DNA from: Streptosporangiaceae bacterium | GTDB lineage: Bacteria; Actinomycetota; Actinomycetes; Streptosporangiales; Streptosporangiaceae | NCBI GenBank assembly: GCA_030039095.1 | Contig: JASHQP010000419.1 | Coordinates: forward strand, 1-13,581 | Direction: 5' to 3' | Length of the DNA stretch: 13,581 bases | Shown here: piece after piece, positions 6,640 to 13,581 of the stretch | Layout: each line of letters begins with the position of its first letter | How positions within the stretch are numbered: position 1 is the first letter of the stretch | Translations under genes and position numbers: made by a program | Notes under the pieces: generated by a model | Seen by the model: the letters and a program-made list of their open reading frames with translations, nothing else | Told to the model about the DNA's origin: nothing | The model's database searches: none

Positions 6640-7230
6640 GTGCCTGCATCAGAGCGCCACGAGCGCGAACGCGCCCGCCGTGAGGAGCTCATCGTCACGT
6701 TCGCGCGTGAGCTGGCAGAAACCGGTGGCTGGGATGCCGTGACGATGCGACGCCTGGCCGAGCGCGTCGAGTACAGCCAGCCGGTTCTGTACAGCCACTT
6801 CAGCGGCAGGACCGAGATCGTGCGGGCGGTTGCCCTGCGCGGCTTCGCCGAGCTGGCCGCCGAACTCGGCACCGCACGGCTGGGAGCCGGCTCTCCCGCA
6901 GCGGCGCTGCGTGCCCTGGCAAAGGCCTACCTGAGCTTTGCCCGGTCCCGGCCCGCCGTCTACGACGCGATGTTCGTGCTGTCCGTCGACCTGCCGTTCG
7001 CCGCCGACGACATGCCCGCCGAGGCACGGGCCGGGTTCGCCGAGCTGGTGGCCGCGCTCGAGCCCCTGGCCGCAGGCCGCGACCTCGACACGCTGAGCGA
7101 GGTCACCTGGGCCGCCCTGCACGGGCTGGCCACGCTGGCGCGCAGCAGCCGGCTACGCAAGGGCCATCAGCAAGAACGCCTCGACCTGCTGATCGAGCTG
7201 CTCATCCGGCCAGCCAGCACAGCCGGCTGA
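6640..7230 (+). CDS. TetR family regulator with WHG-type C-terminal domain
   Basis: A 196-residue TetR-family repressor. The N-terminal helix-turn-helix spans about residues 12-60: REELIVTFARELAETGGWDAVTMRRLAERVEYSQPVLYSHFSGRTEIV. In the C-terminal ligand domain, VTWAALHGLATLA (155-167) is the WHG motif of one TetR C-terminal subfamily. GTG 6640 is chosen because the next residues lead straight into the HTH and the promoter places transcription start there. It is divergent from the DUF1772 gene with a strong palindromic operator between them, so that gene and tetR itself are the expected targets. Its stop codon directly abuts the stop of the convergent membrane-protein gene. The inducer is unknown. 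Confidence 0.9.
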   Translation: MPASERHERERARREELIVTFARELAETGGWDAVTMRRLAERVEYSQPVLYSHFSGRTEIVRAVALRGFAELAAELGTARLGAGSPAAALRALAKAYLSFARSRPAVYDAMFVLSVDLPFAADDMPAEARAGFAELVAALEPLAAGRDLDTLSEVTWAALHGLATLARSSRLRKGHQQERLDLLIELLIRPASTAG

Positions 7231-7653
7231 TCAGCCGCGGGCGTCGGCCCGGCGCATCATCAGGCCGGTGATGGCCAGCATGATCACGCCCGCTATCTCG
7301 ACGATCAGCACGGTGTTCGCTATCCCGGTCGTGACGTTGAGCTTGAACCCGAAGATGCCGACCGACCGGGCCAGCAGGAACCCGACGATCGTGCCCGCCA
7401 TCAGCAGCCATGCGGCCGCCACCACGAGCACGTGCCGGGTGGCGAGCAGCGCGATCGCCAGCACCAGGCACGCGGCCACCTGCACCAGGAACAGCTGATC
7501 GAGGGTCTTCACGTGCCGGTAGGCGATGTCCCACAGGTGCAGGTGGATCAGGCCAGACGCGACCAGCAGGCCCGCGTCGGCCAGGTAGAGCAGCCAGAAG
7601 GACGCCGGGCGCTGGCGCTGGCCGACGGAACGCCGCTCACGGGTGGCAGTCAT
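7231..7653 (-). CDS. Small four-helix membrane protein, function unknown
   Basis: A 140-residue hydrophobic protein with four predicted helices (about 20-40, 55-72, 76-96 and 108-130). The segment LIHLHLWDIAYRHVKTLDQLFLVQ is distinctive. I recall similar small actinobacterial membrane proteins but no assigned function. ATG 7653 overlaps the stop of the upstream desaturase-family gene as ATGA, so the two are translationally coupled and probably work together. It ends at TGA abutting the convergent tetR stop. The same frame continues open upstream to 8253, but that part is a shadow of the overlapping desaturase gene. Confidence 0.78.
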   Translation of the reverse strand: MTATRERRSVGQRQRPASFWLLYLADAGLLVASGLIHLHLWDIAYRHVKTLDQLFLVQVAACLVLAIALLATRHVLVVAAAWLLMAGTIVGFLLARSVGIFGFKLNVTTGIANTVLIVEIAGVIMLAITGLMMRRADARG

Positions 7654-8651
7654 TGGTCGGATACCTCGCTGTACTGGGTAAAGGGCTCGGCCCACTGGGT
7701 CAGGAAGGTGCGGGCGAACCGCGGGCGGTCGCCCGCCTGCTCGACCGGCACCGGCCTGCCGGACAGGCCGGTCGGTATGACGGCACGGTCCGCCGCCGGG
7801 AACACCGCACGGCGCGACAGCGCGTCCCAGAACGTGAAGACCGTGCCGAGATTGATGTCGAGCCGGCCGGTCGCCCGGTGGTGAATCCGGTGGTAGGCGG
7901 GGCTGATGAAGACGGCGCCCAGCTTCCCGTACGTCCACCGCACGTTCGCGTGCGGCAGCGCGCCGAGGCACGCGTACGTGGTCAGCACCGCGGCCGGCGT
8001 CACCGCGTTGTGCCCGATCGCCAGGATCGGCACGGCCGTGGCCAGGAAGCTGACCTGGACCAGCGGGTGCGCGCGGAACGTGGTGAGGATGCTGAGCTCC
8101 TCCTGCGAGTGGTGCACGGCGTGCAGCCGCCACAGCGACGTGATCCGGTGGTTGCCCAGATGCACGAGCCAGTCCAGGGCGTCGATCGCCACGACCGCGA
8201 CCGCGACGAAGCACCACTCGGGTATCGCGCTGAAGCGGGGCATGACCAGCCACGGGGCTACGCGTGCCAGCCCGTTCGAGAAACCGGCGCCCAGCAGCAC
8301 GATCAGCGGAACCACGACGAGCGCATGGGCCAGCATGTAGACCATGTCCAGCAGGTGCCCGCGGGCCAGCAGCGGGCGCCGCTGCGCCGGGCGGACCTGC
8401 TCGATCAGGAACACCGTCAGCACGAACCCGGTCACCGCGGGCCCGGCGAGCTCGAACTGGCCCGCCCAGATCGTGTGCACCGGGCCGTACTGGTCGAGGG
8501 CGTTCCAGCCCAGCCAGGAAAAGTAGGCAGCCAGCCCGGCGATCACGATGGTCGGCAGGTACAGCGGCCCGCCCCGGAGAATCCGTGCGCGCGGGGCCTG
8601 CTCGCTGGCCTGCGAGGCGGGCGAGTCGATCTGGGCCGGCTCAGCAACCAT
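7650..8651 (-). CDS. Sterol desaturase / fatty acid hydroxylase family protein
   Basis: A 333-residue integral membrane di-iron oxygenase of the fatty acid hydroxylase superfamily. The histidine clusters that bind two irons are visible: HLGNH (164-168), HAVHH (177-181), LPHANV (H234) and YHRIHH (254-258). Several membrane helices precede them (about 30-48, 68-85, 103-122 and 143-160). Relatives hydroxylate or desaturate lipids, sterols or carotenoids; the substrate here cannot be told. ATG 8651 is taken as start. An AGGAGG lies 11 nt upstream, slightly far but the best site nearby. The stop overlaps the ATG of the small membrane protein by 4 bp, indicating a two-gene operon. The 161-bp gap before 8813 holds its promoter, which I could not pin down. 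Confidence 0.88.
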   Translation of the reverse strand: MVAEPAQIDSPASQASEQAPRARILRGGPLYLPTIVIAGLAAYFSWLGWNALDQYGPVHTIWAGQFELAGPAVTGFVLTVFLIEQVRPAQRRPLLARGHLLDMVYMLAHALVVVPLIVLLGAGFSNGLARVAPWLVMPRFSAIPEWCFVAVAVVAIDALDWLVHLGNHRITSLWRLHAVHHSQEELSILTTFRAHPLVQVSFLATAVPILAIGHNAVTPAAVLTTYACLGALPHANVRWTYGKLGAVFISPAYHRIHHRATGRLDINLGTVFTFWDALSRRAVFPAADRAVIPTGLSGRPVPVEQAGDRPRFARTFLTQWAEPFTQYSEVSDQ

Positions 8652-8800
8652 GCGTCAGCAAGCCTCCTGCTCCTGTGGCAAAACGGCGTGTCTGGTTTCC
8701 TCATACGACCACGGACCGCGCGGCCCGGTGGTTCAGCTGCCCCCGGGAAACGCCGGCTGCATGCGGCGATGCGCCAGGGCCGCCGTGGCTGACCTGGTCG

Positions 8801-8806
8801 TAGAGT
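8801..8806 (+). promoter_or_regulatory. Possible -10 element (TAGAGT) before the LigD-type gene
   Basis: TAGAGT fits TAnnnT and ends 6 nt before ATG 8813, the spacing expected for a leaderless transcript starting at that ATG. No clear -35 is seen. Confidence 0.4.
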
Positions 8807-8812
8807 CGGGCC

Positions 8813-8848
8813 ATGGACGATGCGCACGATGTCGTGGCCGCCTGCTGA
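8813..8848 (+). other. Frameshifted 5' end of the LigD-type gene (11-codon open frame)
   Basis: ATG 8813 encodes MDDAHDVVAAC and stops at TGA 8846-8848, which overlaps the ATG at 8848 as TGATG. Related LigD polymerase-domain proteins begin with a similar MDxAHxVV segment leading into (I/V)T(H/S)PDKVLF. These 11 codons therefore look like the true N-terminus, out of frame by one missing base with the rest. Either the gene carries a frameshift (real or a sequence error) or the ribosome restarts at the overlapping ATG. Confidence 0.55.
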
Positions 8849-9822
8849 TGCGCGACGGCCTGATCACCCACCCGGACAAGGTGCTGTTCGCGGAGCGGGG
8901 TGAGACCAAGGGCGACCTCGCCGGGCACTACCTGCGGGTCGCCGGGCCGCTGATGCGGACGATGGGCGGGCGCCCGGTGCTGCTGCAGCGCTTCCCCGAG
9001 GGAGCGGGCGGGCCGTCGTTCTTCCAGAAGCGCATCCCGGCCAGCGCGCCGGACTGGCTGCAGACGACCACGGTGTCAACCCCGAACGGGACGACCGCCC
9101 GCGCCCTGGTCGCGGCGGACACCGACCACGTGCTGTGGGCGGTGAACCTGGGCTGCCTGGGCTTCCACGTCTGGCCCTACCTGGTGAGCGACCCGGACCA
9201 CACCGACGAGCTGCGCATCGACCTGGACCCGACGCCCGGCATCGACTTCGCCGACATCCGCCGGGCGGCCCGGGAACTGCAGCGGCTGCTCTCCGAGAAC
9301 GGCATCACCGGCTACGCCAAGACCACCGGCAACCGCGGCCTGCACGTATACGTGCGGCTGCAGCCGCGATGGGATTCCTACCAGGTCCGCTCCGCCGCTG
9401 TCGCGATCGCCCGGGAACTGGAACGCCGCAGGCCCGACCTGATCACGGCCGCGTGGTGGAAGGAGGAACGCGGGCAGCGGGTGTTCGTCGACTACAACCA
9501 GAACGCGCCGCACAAGACCGTGTTCGGCGCCTGGTCGGTCCGGGCGCGGCCGGGCGCCCAGGTTTCCACGCCAATCTCCTGGGACGAGCTCGACGACATC
9601 CACCCGGACCAGTTCACGGTGGCGTCCATGGCGGCCCGGCTCCACGAGGCCGGCGACCCGTGGCTGGGCATGAACGACGACCCGCAGTCGATCGAGCCGC
9701 TGCTGGAGATGAACGCACGGGACCGCGCCAGCGGCCTGCTGGACGCGCCGTGGCCGCCGGTCTACCCGAAGCAGCCGGACGAGCCGCCCCGCGTCGCGCC
9801 GAGCCGGGCGAAGAAGTCCTGA
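8848..9822 (+). CDS. LigD-type polymerase/primase domain protein (NHEJ, stand-alone PolDom)
   Basis: A 324-residue archaeo-eukaryotic primase-like polymerase domain as in bacterial LigD. Catalytic features are visible: IDLDP (D125 and D127), the TTGNRGLHVYVRL nucleotide-binding segment (H166) and VFVDYNQN (third acidic residue, D215). LITHPDKVLF at the start, SFFQKRIP and DAPWPPVYPKQPDEPPRV at the end mark both domain boundaries. There is no ligase or nuclease domain, as is common in actinobacteria that encode these parts separately. The role is gap filling during non-homologous end joining together with Ku and a ligase, neither of which is in this window. The start is uncertain: ATG 8848 is the first in-frame ATG, but the true start is likely ATG 8813 with a frameshift. 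The downstream SDR is 54 bp away with its own ribosome site. Confidence 0.88.
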   Translation: MRDGLITHPDKVLFAERGETKGDLAGHYLRVAGPLMRTMGGRPVLLQRFPEGAGGPSFFQKRIPASAPDWLQTTTVSTPNGTTARALVAADTDHVLWAVNLGCLGFHVWPYLVSDPDHTDELRIDLDPTPGIDFADIRRAARELQRLLSENGITGYAKTTGNRGLHVYVRLQPRWDSYQVRSAAVAIARELERRRPDLITAAWWKEERGQRVFVDYNQNAPHKTVFGAWSVRARPGAQVSTPISWDELDDIHPDQFTVASMAARLHEAGDPWLGMNDDPQSIEPLLEMNARDRASGLLDAPWPPVYPKQPDEPPRVAPSRAKKS

Positions 9823-9876
9823 CCGCCCCGCGTGCTGAACTGCAATCGCAACGAAAGGCAGGAGGGATCCCGGGCG

Positions 9877-10629
9877 ATGAGTGACCGTGTGGCGATCGTG
9901 ACCGGAGCCGGATCAGGTATCGGCCGTGGCATTTCCCGGCACCTCGCCGCCAATGGCGTCCGGGTCGTCGTGGCCGACGTCGACGACGACGGCGGGCAGG
10001 AGACGGTCGCGCAGATAACCGGCACCGGCGGCGCGGCCATGTTCGTGCGCACGGACGTGCGGTCCGCCGCCGACGCAAAGGCGATGGTCGACGCGTGCAT
10101 CAGCGAGTACGGGACCCCGGACTATCTCGTGAACAACGCGGGCCTGGTCACGATGACGCCGTTCCTCGAGCTGCCCGAGGAAGAGTGGGACCTCGTCCTG
10201 GACGTCAACGTGAAGGGCCAGTTCCTGTGCGGCCAGGCGTTCTCCAGGGCCGTCGTCGCGGCGCAGCGCGGCGGCGCGATCGTCAACCTCGGCAGCGTCG
10301 AGAGCGAGGTCATCACCGCCAGCGGCGAGCACTGCCAGGTGCACTACAACGTCTCCAAGGGCGGCGTGAAGATGCTCACCAAGGGAATGGCGTTCGAGCT
10401 CGCGCCGCACGACATCCGCGTCAACGGCATCAACCCCGGCACGATCGACACGGAGTTCGCGGGGCCGCCCACCGAGCGCGGGCGCGAGTTCGCCCTCGCC
10501 CGCTCCCTGATCAAGCGCATCGGCCAGCCGGTCGACATCGCCCGCGCGGTCTGGTTCCTGCTGAGCGACGACGCGAGCTTCATCACCGGCTCGATGCTCA
10601 CCGTGGACGGCGGCTGGCTGGTCCAGTAA
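9877..10629 (+). CDS. Short-chain dehydrogenase/reductase (classical SDR)
   Basis: A 250-residue classical SDR. TGAGSGIG (9-16) is the nucleotide-binding glycine motif, NNAG (86-89) the structural motif, and N111, S140, Y157 and K161 (YNVSK) the catalytic tetrad. VADVDDD after the second strand (aspartate 34 or 36) suggests NAD(H) preference. FITGSMLTVDGGW is the usual C-terminal signature. It oxidises or reduces an alcohol/carbonyl substrate that I cannot identify. ATG 9877 is preceded by AGGAGGG (9860-9866) at 10 nt and is preferred over the in-frame GTG 9832. It converges on the 107-residue unknown gene with only 15 bp between stops. Confidence 0.92.
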   Translation: MSDRVAIVTGAGSGIGRGISRHLAANGVRVVVADVDDDGGQETVAQITGTGGAAMFVRTDVRSAADAKAMVDACISEYGTPDYLVNNAGLVTMTPFLELPEEEWDLVLDVNVKGQFLCGQAFSRAVVAAQRGGAIVNLGSVESEVITASGEHCQVHYNVSKGGVKMLTKGMAFELAPHDIRVNGINPGTIDTEFAGPPTERGREFALARSLIKRIGQPVDIARAVWFLLSDDASFITGSMLTVDGGWLVQ

Positions 10630-10644
10630 CGGACGTTCGGCAGG

Positions 10645-10968
10645 TTACGAGGCCGCTGTGCCGCAGGTGTCTTTCTGGTTTTCGGCGTCCCACACGAGGT
10701 CGAGCAGCGCGGTGCAGGAGTCGCAGAGTTTGGCTGTGTCGAGGGGCGCGATGTAGACGCGGCCGCTGAGCATGACCTGGCTGAGCTCGTCGTCGTAATC
10801 CGTATCGGCCCAGCCGTCATTCAGGACGATCATCCATCCGAGGTACTTGCGCAGCCGAAAGACCTCCTGGATGAGCTCGACCCTGCTCAGTGCTCTGGGG
10901 TCTTCGGCATTGAGCAGTGCGTCGCGTGCTTCGACCACTCCACGGTCGCACAGCGGCGACCAGCTCAC
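10645..10968 (-). CDS. Unknown 107-residue protein with CxxC motif
   Basis: I do not recognise this protein. It is soluble-looking and acidic, with a helical middle (LSRVELIQEVFRLRKYLGWMIVLND) and a CDSC (82-85) that could bind metal or form a disulfide. Further cysteines are at 7 and 102. GTG 10968 is well supported by GGAGG 4 nt upstream (minus strand, GGAGGTAAGTG). Coding bias is weaker than in neighbours, which may indicate recent acquisition. The 219-bp gap upstream has repeats that may regulate it. It is not in an obvious operon: it is separated from azlD upstream and convergent with the SDR. Confidence 0.65.
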   Translation of the reverse strand: MSWSPLCDRGVVEARDALLNAEDPRALSRVELIQEVFRLRKYLGWMIVLNDGWADTDYDDELSQVMLSGRVYIAPLDTAKLCDSCTALLDLVWDAENQKDTCGTAAS

Positions 10969-10981
10969 TTACCTCCGAACC

Positions 10982-11005
10982 GTGAGAGGTCCCGGACGGT
11001 GAGAG
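10982..11005. repeat. GTGAGAG direct repeats 17 bp apart
   Basis: GTGAGAG occurs at 10982-10988 and 10999-11005, just upstream of the start of the unknown 107-residue gene. These may be regulatory half-sites on one face of the helix, or chance. Confidence 0.3.
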
Positions 11006-11042
11006 TGGTCGCAAGTGCCGCGAGCACCCCCGGGGGGGGCAC

Positions 11043-11095
11043 GTATCGGCTGCACGGCCGATACCACCTCGGGAAGAGGCGACGGCAGCCGATAC
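11043..11095. repeat. GTATCGGC/GCCGATAC inverted repeat plus third copy
   Basis: GTATCGGC (11043-11050) and GCCGATAC (11057-11064) are perfect 8-bp inverted arms with a 6-nt spacer. A third GCCGATAC is at 11088-11095, 31 bp (about three helical turns) from the second. They lie in the gap between azlD and the unknown gene. They resemble an operator or a hairpin terminator for azlCD without a T-tract. Confidence 0.5.
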
Positions 11096-11187
11096 GAGAG
11101 CGGGACACCCACCATCCCGAGACCTAACGGTCAGGATCGGCCACTTCGTTTGCTTCCCTCGAATTTGCCATGCGCCCCTATGAGTGA

Positions 11188-11496
11188 CTAGACCAGCTGG
11201 GTGAGGGCGGTGACGGCGATCGCTACGAGGAAGACGATGAGCGGGGCCCGGCTGAACCGGAGCGCGATAGCCCCGGCGCCGACACCGGCGAGCGTGTGCC
11301 AGTCGGCGGTGTAGCGCTCGTTCGTGCCGAACAGGTCGGTGACGACGAGGGCGGTGAGCATCGCGACGGGCAGCAGGCCCGAGATCCGCTGCACCCGGGG
11401 ATGGTTGAGCACCGGCCCGGGGAGCGAGACGCCGGCGAGCTTCAGCCCGTAGCAGCCGACCGACGCGGCGATGATCGCGATCCACAGAGCCGTCAT
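11188..11496 (-). CDS. azlD: AzlD family branched-chain amino acid exporter subunit
   Basis: A 102-residue membrane protein with about four helices and the AzlD pattern: MTALWIAIIAASVGCYGLKLAGV at the N-terminus, then RISGLLPVAMLTALVVTDLFG and GVGAGAIALRFSRAPLIVFLVAIAVTAL. It forms the small subunit of the AzlCD exporter for branched-chain amino acids. ATG 11496 overlaps the stop of azlC by 4 bp (ATGA), so the two are co-translated. An Lrp-type regulator is divergent upstream of azlC, the classical arrangement for this exporter. Confidence 0.87.
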   Translation of the reverse strand: MTALWIAIIAASVGCYGLKLAGVSLPGPVLNHPRVQRISGLLPVAMLTALVVTDLFGTNERYTADWHTLAGVGAGAIALRFSRAPLIVFLVAIAVTALTQLV

Positions 11497-12233
11497 CGGT
11501 TCTGGCCTTCCCCGCGCCGCCGGTCCGGGAGCAGCCCGGCGAGGATGGCGACTCCCGCGGCGGCGACGATCGGGAGACCGGCGGGGACGAGCGGAACCAG
11601 CACGAGCGCCACCACCGCCGCCCCGAGCGCCACGGCGGCGCCCCGCTTCTGGGAGAGCTGTGGCCACAGCAGGGCCAGGAAGATCGCCGGAGCGGCGGCG
11701 TTGAGCCCGAGTGCCGAGGTGTTGATCTCGCCGCCGATCAGCGCCCCGGCCAGGGTGCCCAGCACCCAGAGGGCGTAGAGCGTGCCGCCGGTGGCCCAGA
11801 AGGCGTACCGGCCCGCGCGCGGCGAGGGCTGGGCGACGGCCATCGCGGTGGTCTCGTCGATGACGAACTGAGCAGCCCAGGCCCGGCGCACGCCCCGCGG
11901 CCGGAGGATGCGGGTGACCGGTACGCCGTAGAACGCGTTGCGCAGCCCCAGCAGCAGCGCCGCCGACAGGCCGGCGAGCAGCGATCCGCCCGCGGCGAGG
12001 ACACCCACGAGAGCGAACTGTGACGCCCCCGTGAACATGACCGCGCTCATGACGACGGCCTGCGTCACGCCGAGCCCGGAGCGTACGGCGACGGCGCCGA
12101 ACGTGACGCCGAACGCGCCGGCGTAGAGGCCGATCCCGGTAGCCGAGCGGGTGATCGCTGCCCGCTCCGCCAAGGGCTCCGGCGTGATCACCGGGGCGGG
12201 GATCCGGGACCGAAGCGCCGCGAAAGTGCTCAC
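11493..12233 (-). CDS. azlC: AzlC family branched-chain amino acid permease, large subunit
   Basis: A 246-residue membrane protein of the AzlC/YgaZ family. The first helix region GLYAGAFGVTFGAVAVRSG is followed by MSAVMFTGASQFALVGVLAAGGS, LLLGLRNAFYGVPV and FVIDETTAMAVAQ, all characteristic. With AzlD it exports branched-chain amino acids across the cytoplasmic membrane. The start is uncertain. GTG 12233 (VSTFAALRSR) gives normal length, and a TAGCGT hexamer (12241-12246, minus) lies 7 nt upstream, so it may be leaderless; GTG 12239 is an alternative. It is divergent from the Lrp/AsnC gene and likely controlled by it. Confidence 0.87.
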   Translation of the reverse strand: MSTFAALRSRIPAPVITPEPLAERAAITRSATGIGLYAGAFGVTFGAVAVRSGLGVTQAVVMSAVMFTGASQFALVGVLAAGGSLLAGLSAALLLGLRNAFYGVPVTRILRPRGVRRAWAAQFVIDETTAMAVAQPSPRAGRYAFWATGGTLYALWVLGTLAGALIGGEINTSALGLNAAAPAIFLALLWPQLSQKRGAAVALGAAVVALVLVPLVPAGLPIVAAAGVAILAGLLPDRRRGEGQNR

Positions 12234-12299
12234 GAGCACGACGCTACGCGTATTGGCCCGCAACCCGATGGTGAAGATGGCGCGGCCAGGCAAAAAGAC

Positions 12300-12314
12300 C
12301 GCAATAGTATTGCG
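12300..12314. promoter_or_regulatory. Perfect palindrome, probable Lrp/AsnC autoregulatory site
   Basis: CGCAATA-G-TATTGCG is a perfect 15-bp inverted repeat immediately upstream of the Lrp gene start. It embeds TAGTAT (12305-12310), a TAnnnT -10 box that ends 6 nt before ATG 12317. A related TATTG lies at 12251-12255 near the azlC start. Regulator binding here would directly occlude its own promoter. Confidence 0.7.
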
Positions 12315-12316
12315 TT

Positions 12317-12778
12317 ATGGATGCGATCGACCGCCGAATCATTGCTGAGCTGCAGCGCGATGGGCGCCTGTCGAACGTCGAGCTCGCCGACCGGGTTGGC
12401 CTCACGCCTGCGCCGTGCCTGCGGCGCGTCAAGAGGCTCGAGGCCGACGGCGTGATCCTCGGCTACACCGCGCGCATCAACCCCCAGGCGATCGGGCGGG
12501 GATTCGAGGTGCTCGTCAACGTCGACCTCGCCCGCAAGGACCGGGCGACGTTCGAGGCCTTCGAGGCCGCCATCGCCGCGCTCGACGACGTCGTCGAGGT
12601 GCGCCGGATGTTCGGGCTGCCCGACTACGTGATCCGGGTCGCCACCGCCAGCCTGGAGAGCTACGAGACCTTCGTCTCCACCAGGCTGGGCGACGTGCCC
12701 GGGCTCGACAAGCTCGACTCCCATCTGACGATGAAGCTGATCAAGTCTCCGGAGCCGCCGGGGTCGGCGCTAGCCTGA
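12317..12778 (+). CDS. Lrp/AsnC family transcriptional regulator
   Basis: A 153-residue feast/famine regulator. The N-terminal winged HTH is MDAIDRRIIAELQRDGRLSNVELADRVGLTPAPCLRRVKRLEADGVI (1-47), followed by the GYTARINPQAIG linker. The C-terminal RAM ligand domain (about 65-145) contains EVRRMFGLPDYVIRV. Such regulators sense amino acids and form octamers. With azlCD divergent, it probably controls amino acid export. ATG 12317 has no Shine-Dalgarno, and a TAGTAT box lies 6 nt upstream, so the transcript appears leaderless. Residues about 106-121 are encoded by the 47 bp repeated at the right end of the window. A Nudix gene follows 35 bp downstream on the same strand. Confidence 0.93.
   Translation: MDAIDRRIIAELQRDGRLSNVELADRVGLTPAPCLRRVKRLEADGVILGYTARINPQAIGRGFEVLVNVDLARKDRATFEAFEAAIAALDDVVEVRRMFGLPDYVIRVATASLESYETFVSTRLGDVPGLDKLDSHLTMKLIKSPEPPGSALA
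12633..12679. repeat. 47-bp direct repeat, copy 1 (inside the Lrp gene)
   Basis: These 47 bp are identical to 13535-13581, the last bases of the window, in the same orientation with an offset of 902 bp. Because copy 2 stops at the window edge, the repeat may be longer. Confidence 0.97.
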
Positions 12779-12813
12779 TGTCCCATCCCGACGCCACGGA
12801 GTGATGCCTCGCC

Positions 12814-13581
<768 letters not shown>

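Noticed and set aside
7654..8253. Upstream extension of the small membrane protein frame
   Set aside because: It overlaps the desaturase gene in another frame. The ATGA overlap at 7650-7653 gives a better start and the extension has no membrane or domain character.
7410..8792. 460-codon plus-strand open frame
   Set aside because: Antisense shadow of the desaturase-family and small membrane protein genes, rich in Arg/Pro/Gly with no recognisable domain.
11030..11039. Run of C followed by a long run of G
   Set aside because: Simple low-complexity sequence and a likely sequencing-error hotspot; no regulatory meaning can be supported.

Overview
The window is GC-rich throughout, with coding regions biased to G or C in the third codon position. 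Its gene families point to an actinomycete: an F420-type luciferase-like oxidoreductase, an Eis-type acetyltransferase, a PAS/PP2C/HATPase multidomain phosphatase, a stand-alone LigD-type polymerase domain, and several genes that look leaderless. I cannot place it below the level of Actinomycetota. It probably represents a whole contig, because both ends fall inside broken sequence.

Left part (1-3400). A 3' piece of an amidohydrolase gene runs off the left edge on the minus strand. It faces away from a GNAT acetyltransferase that also seems to lack its N-terminus. A complete LLM-class oxidoreductase (minus) follows. Next is a divergent pair: a TetR regulator (minus) and a VC0807-like membrane protein (plus). 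The AT-rich gap between them carries three TTAGGT direct repeats exactly 17 bp apart, laid over a TTGACA-17-TACCTT promoter.

Centre (3401-7230). The first ~163 codons of an eis-like gene (plus) run tail-to-tail into the 3' end of a PAS-PAS-PP2C-HATPase phosphatase gene (minus); the junction at about 3950-3960 cuts eis. Then come a DUF1772-like membrane protein (minus) and a divergent TetR regulator (plus). A perfect 13+13 bp palindrome with further half-sites lies between them, and the TetR transcript looks leaderless.

Right part (7231-12233). A two-gene minus-strand operon encodes a sterol-desaturase/fatty-acid-hydroxylase-family protein and a small four-helix membrane protein, with an ATGA overlap. 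On the plus strand are a LigD-type polymerase domain, whose 5' end looks frameshifted, and a classical SDR. On the minus strand are an unknown 107-residue protein and the azlCD branched-chain amino acid exporter pair.

Right end (12234-13581). A divergent Lrp/AsnC gene is probably leaderless, with a perfect 15-bp palindrome over its -10 region. It is followed by a Nudix hydrolase. The last 210 bp hold an internal piece of a second SDR gene (minus), and then an exact 47-bp copy of part of the Lrp gene.

The recurring local design is a regulator divergent from a membrane protein, with an AT-rich operator between them. The other striking property is three or four places where gene fragments are abruptly joined. 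They fit either genome decay or a chimeric assembly and should be resolved before biology is drawn from them. I found no convincing new multi-gene system. The most informative new material is the operator architecture, the apparent leaderless starts and the broken junctions.
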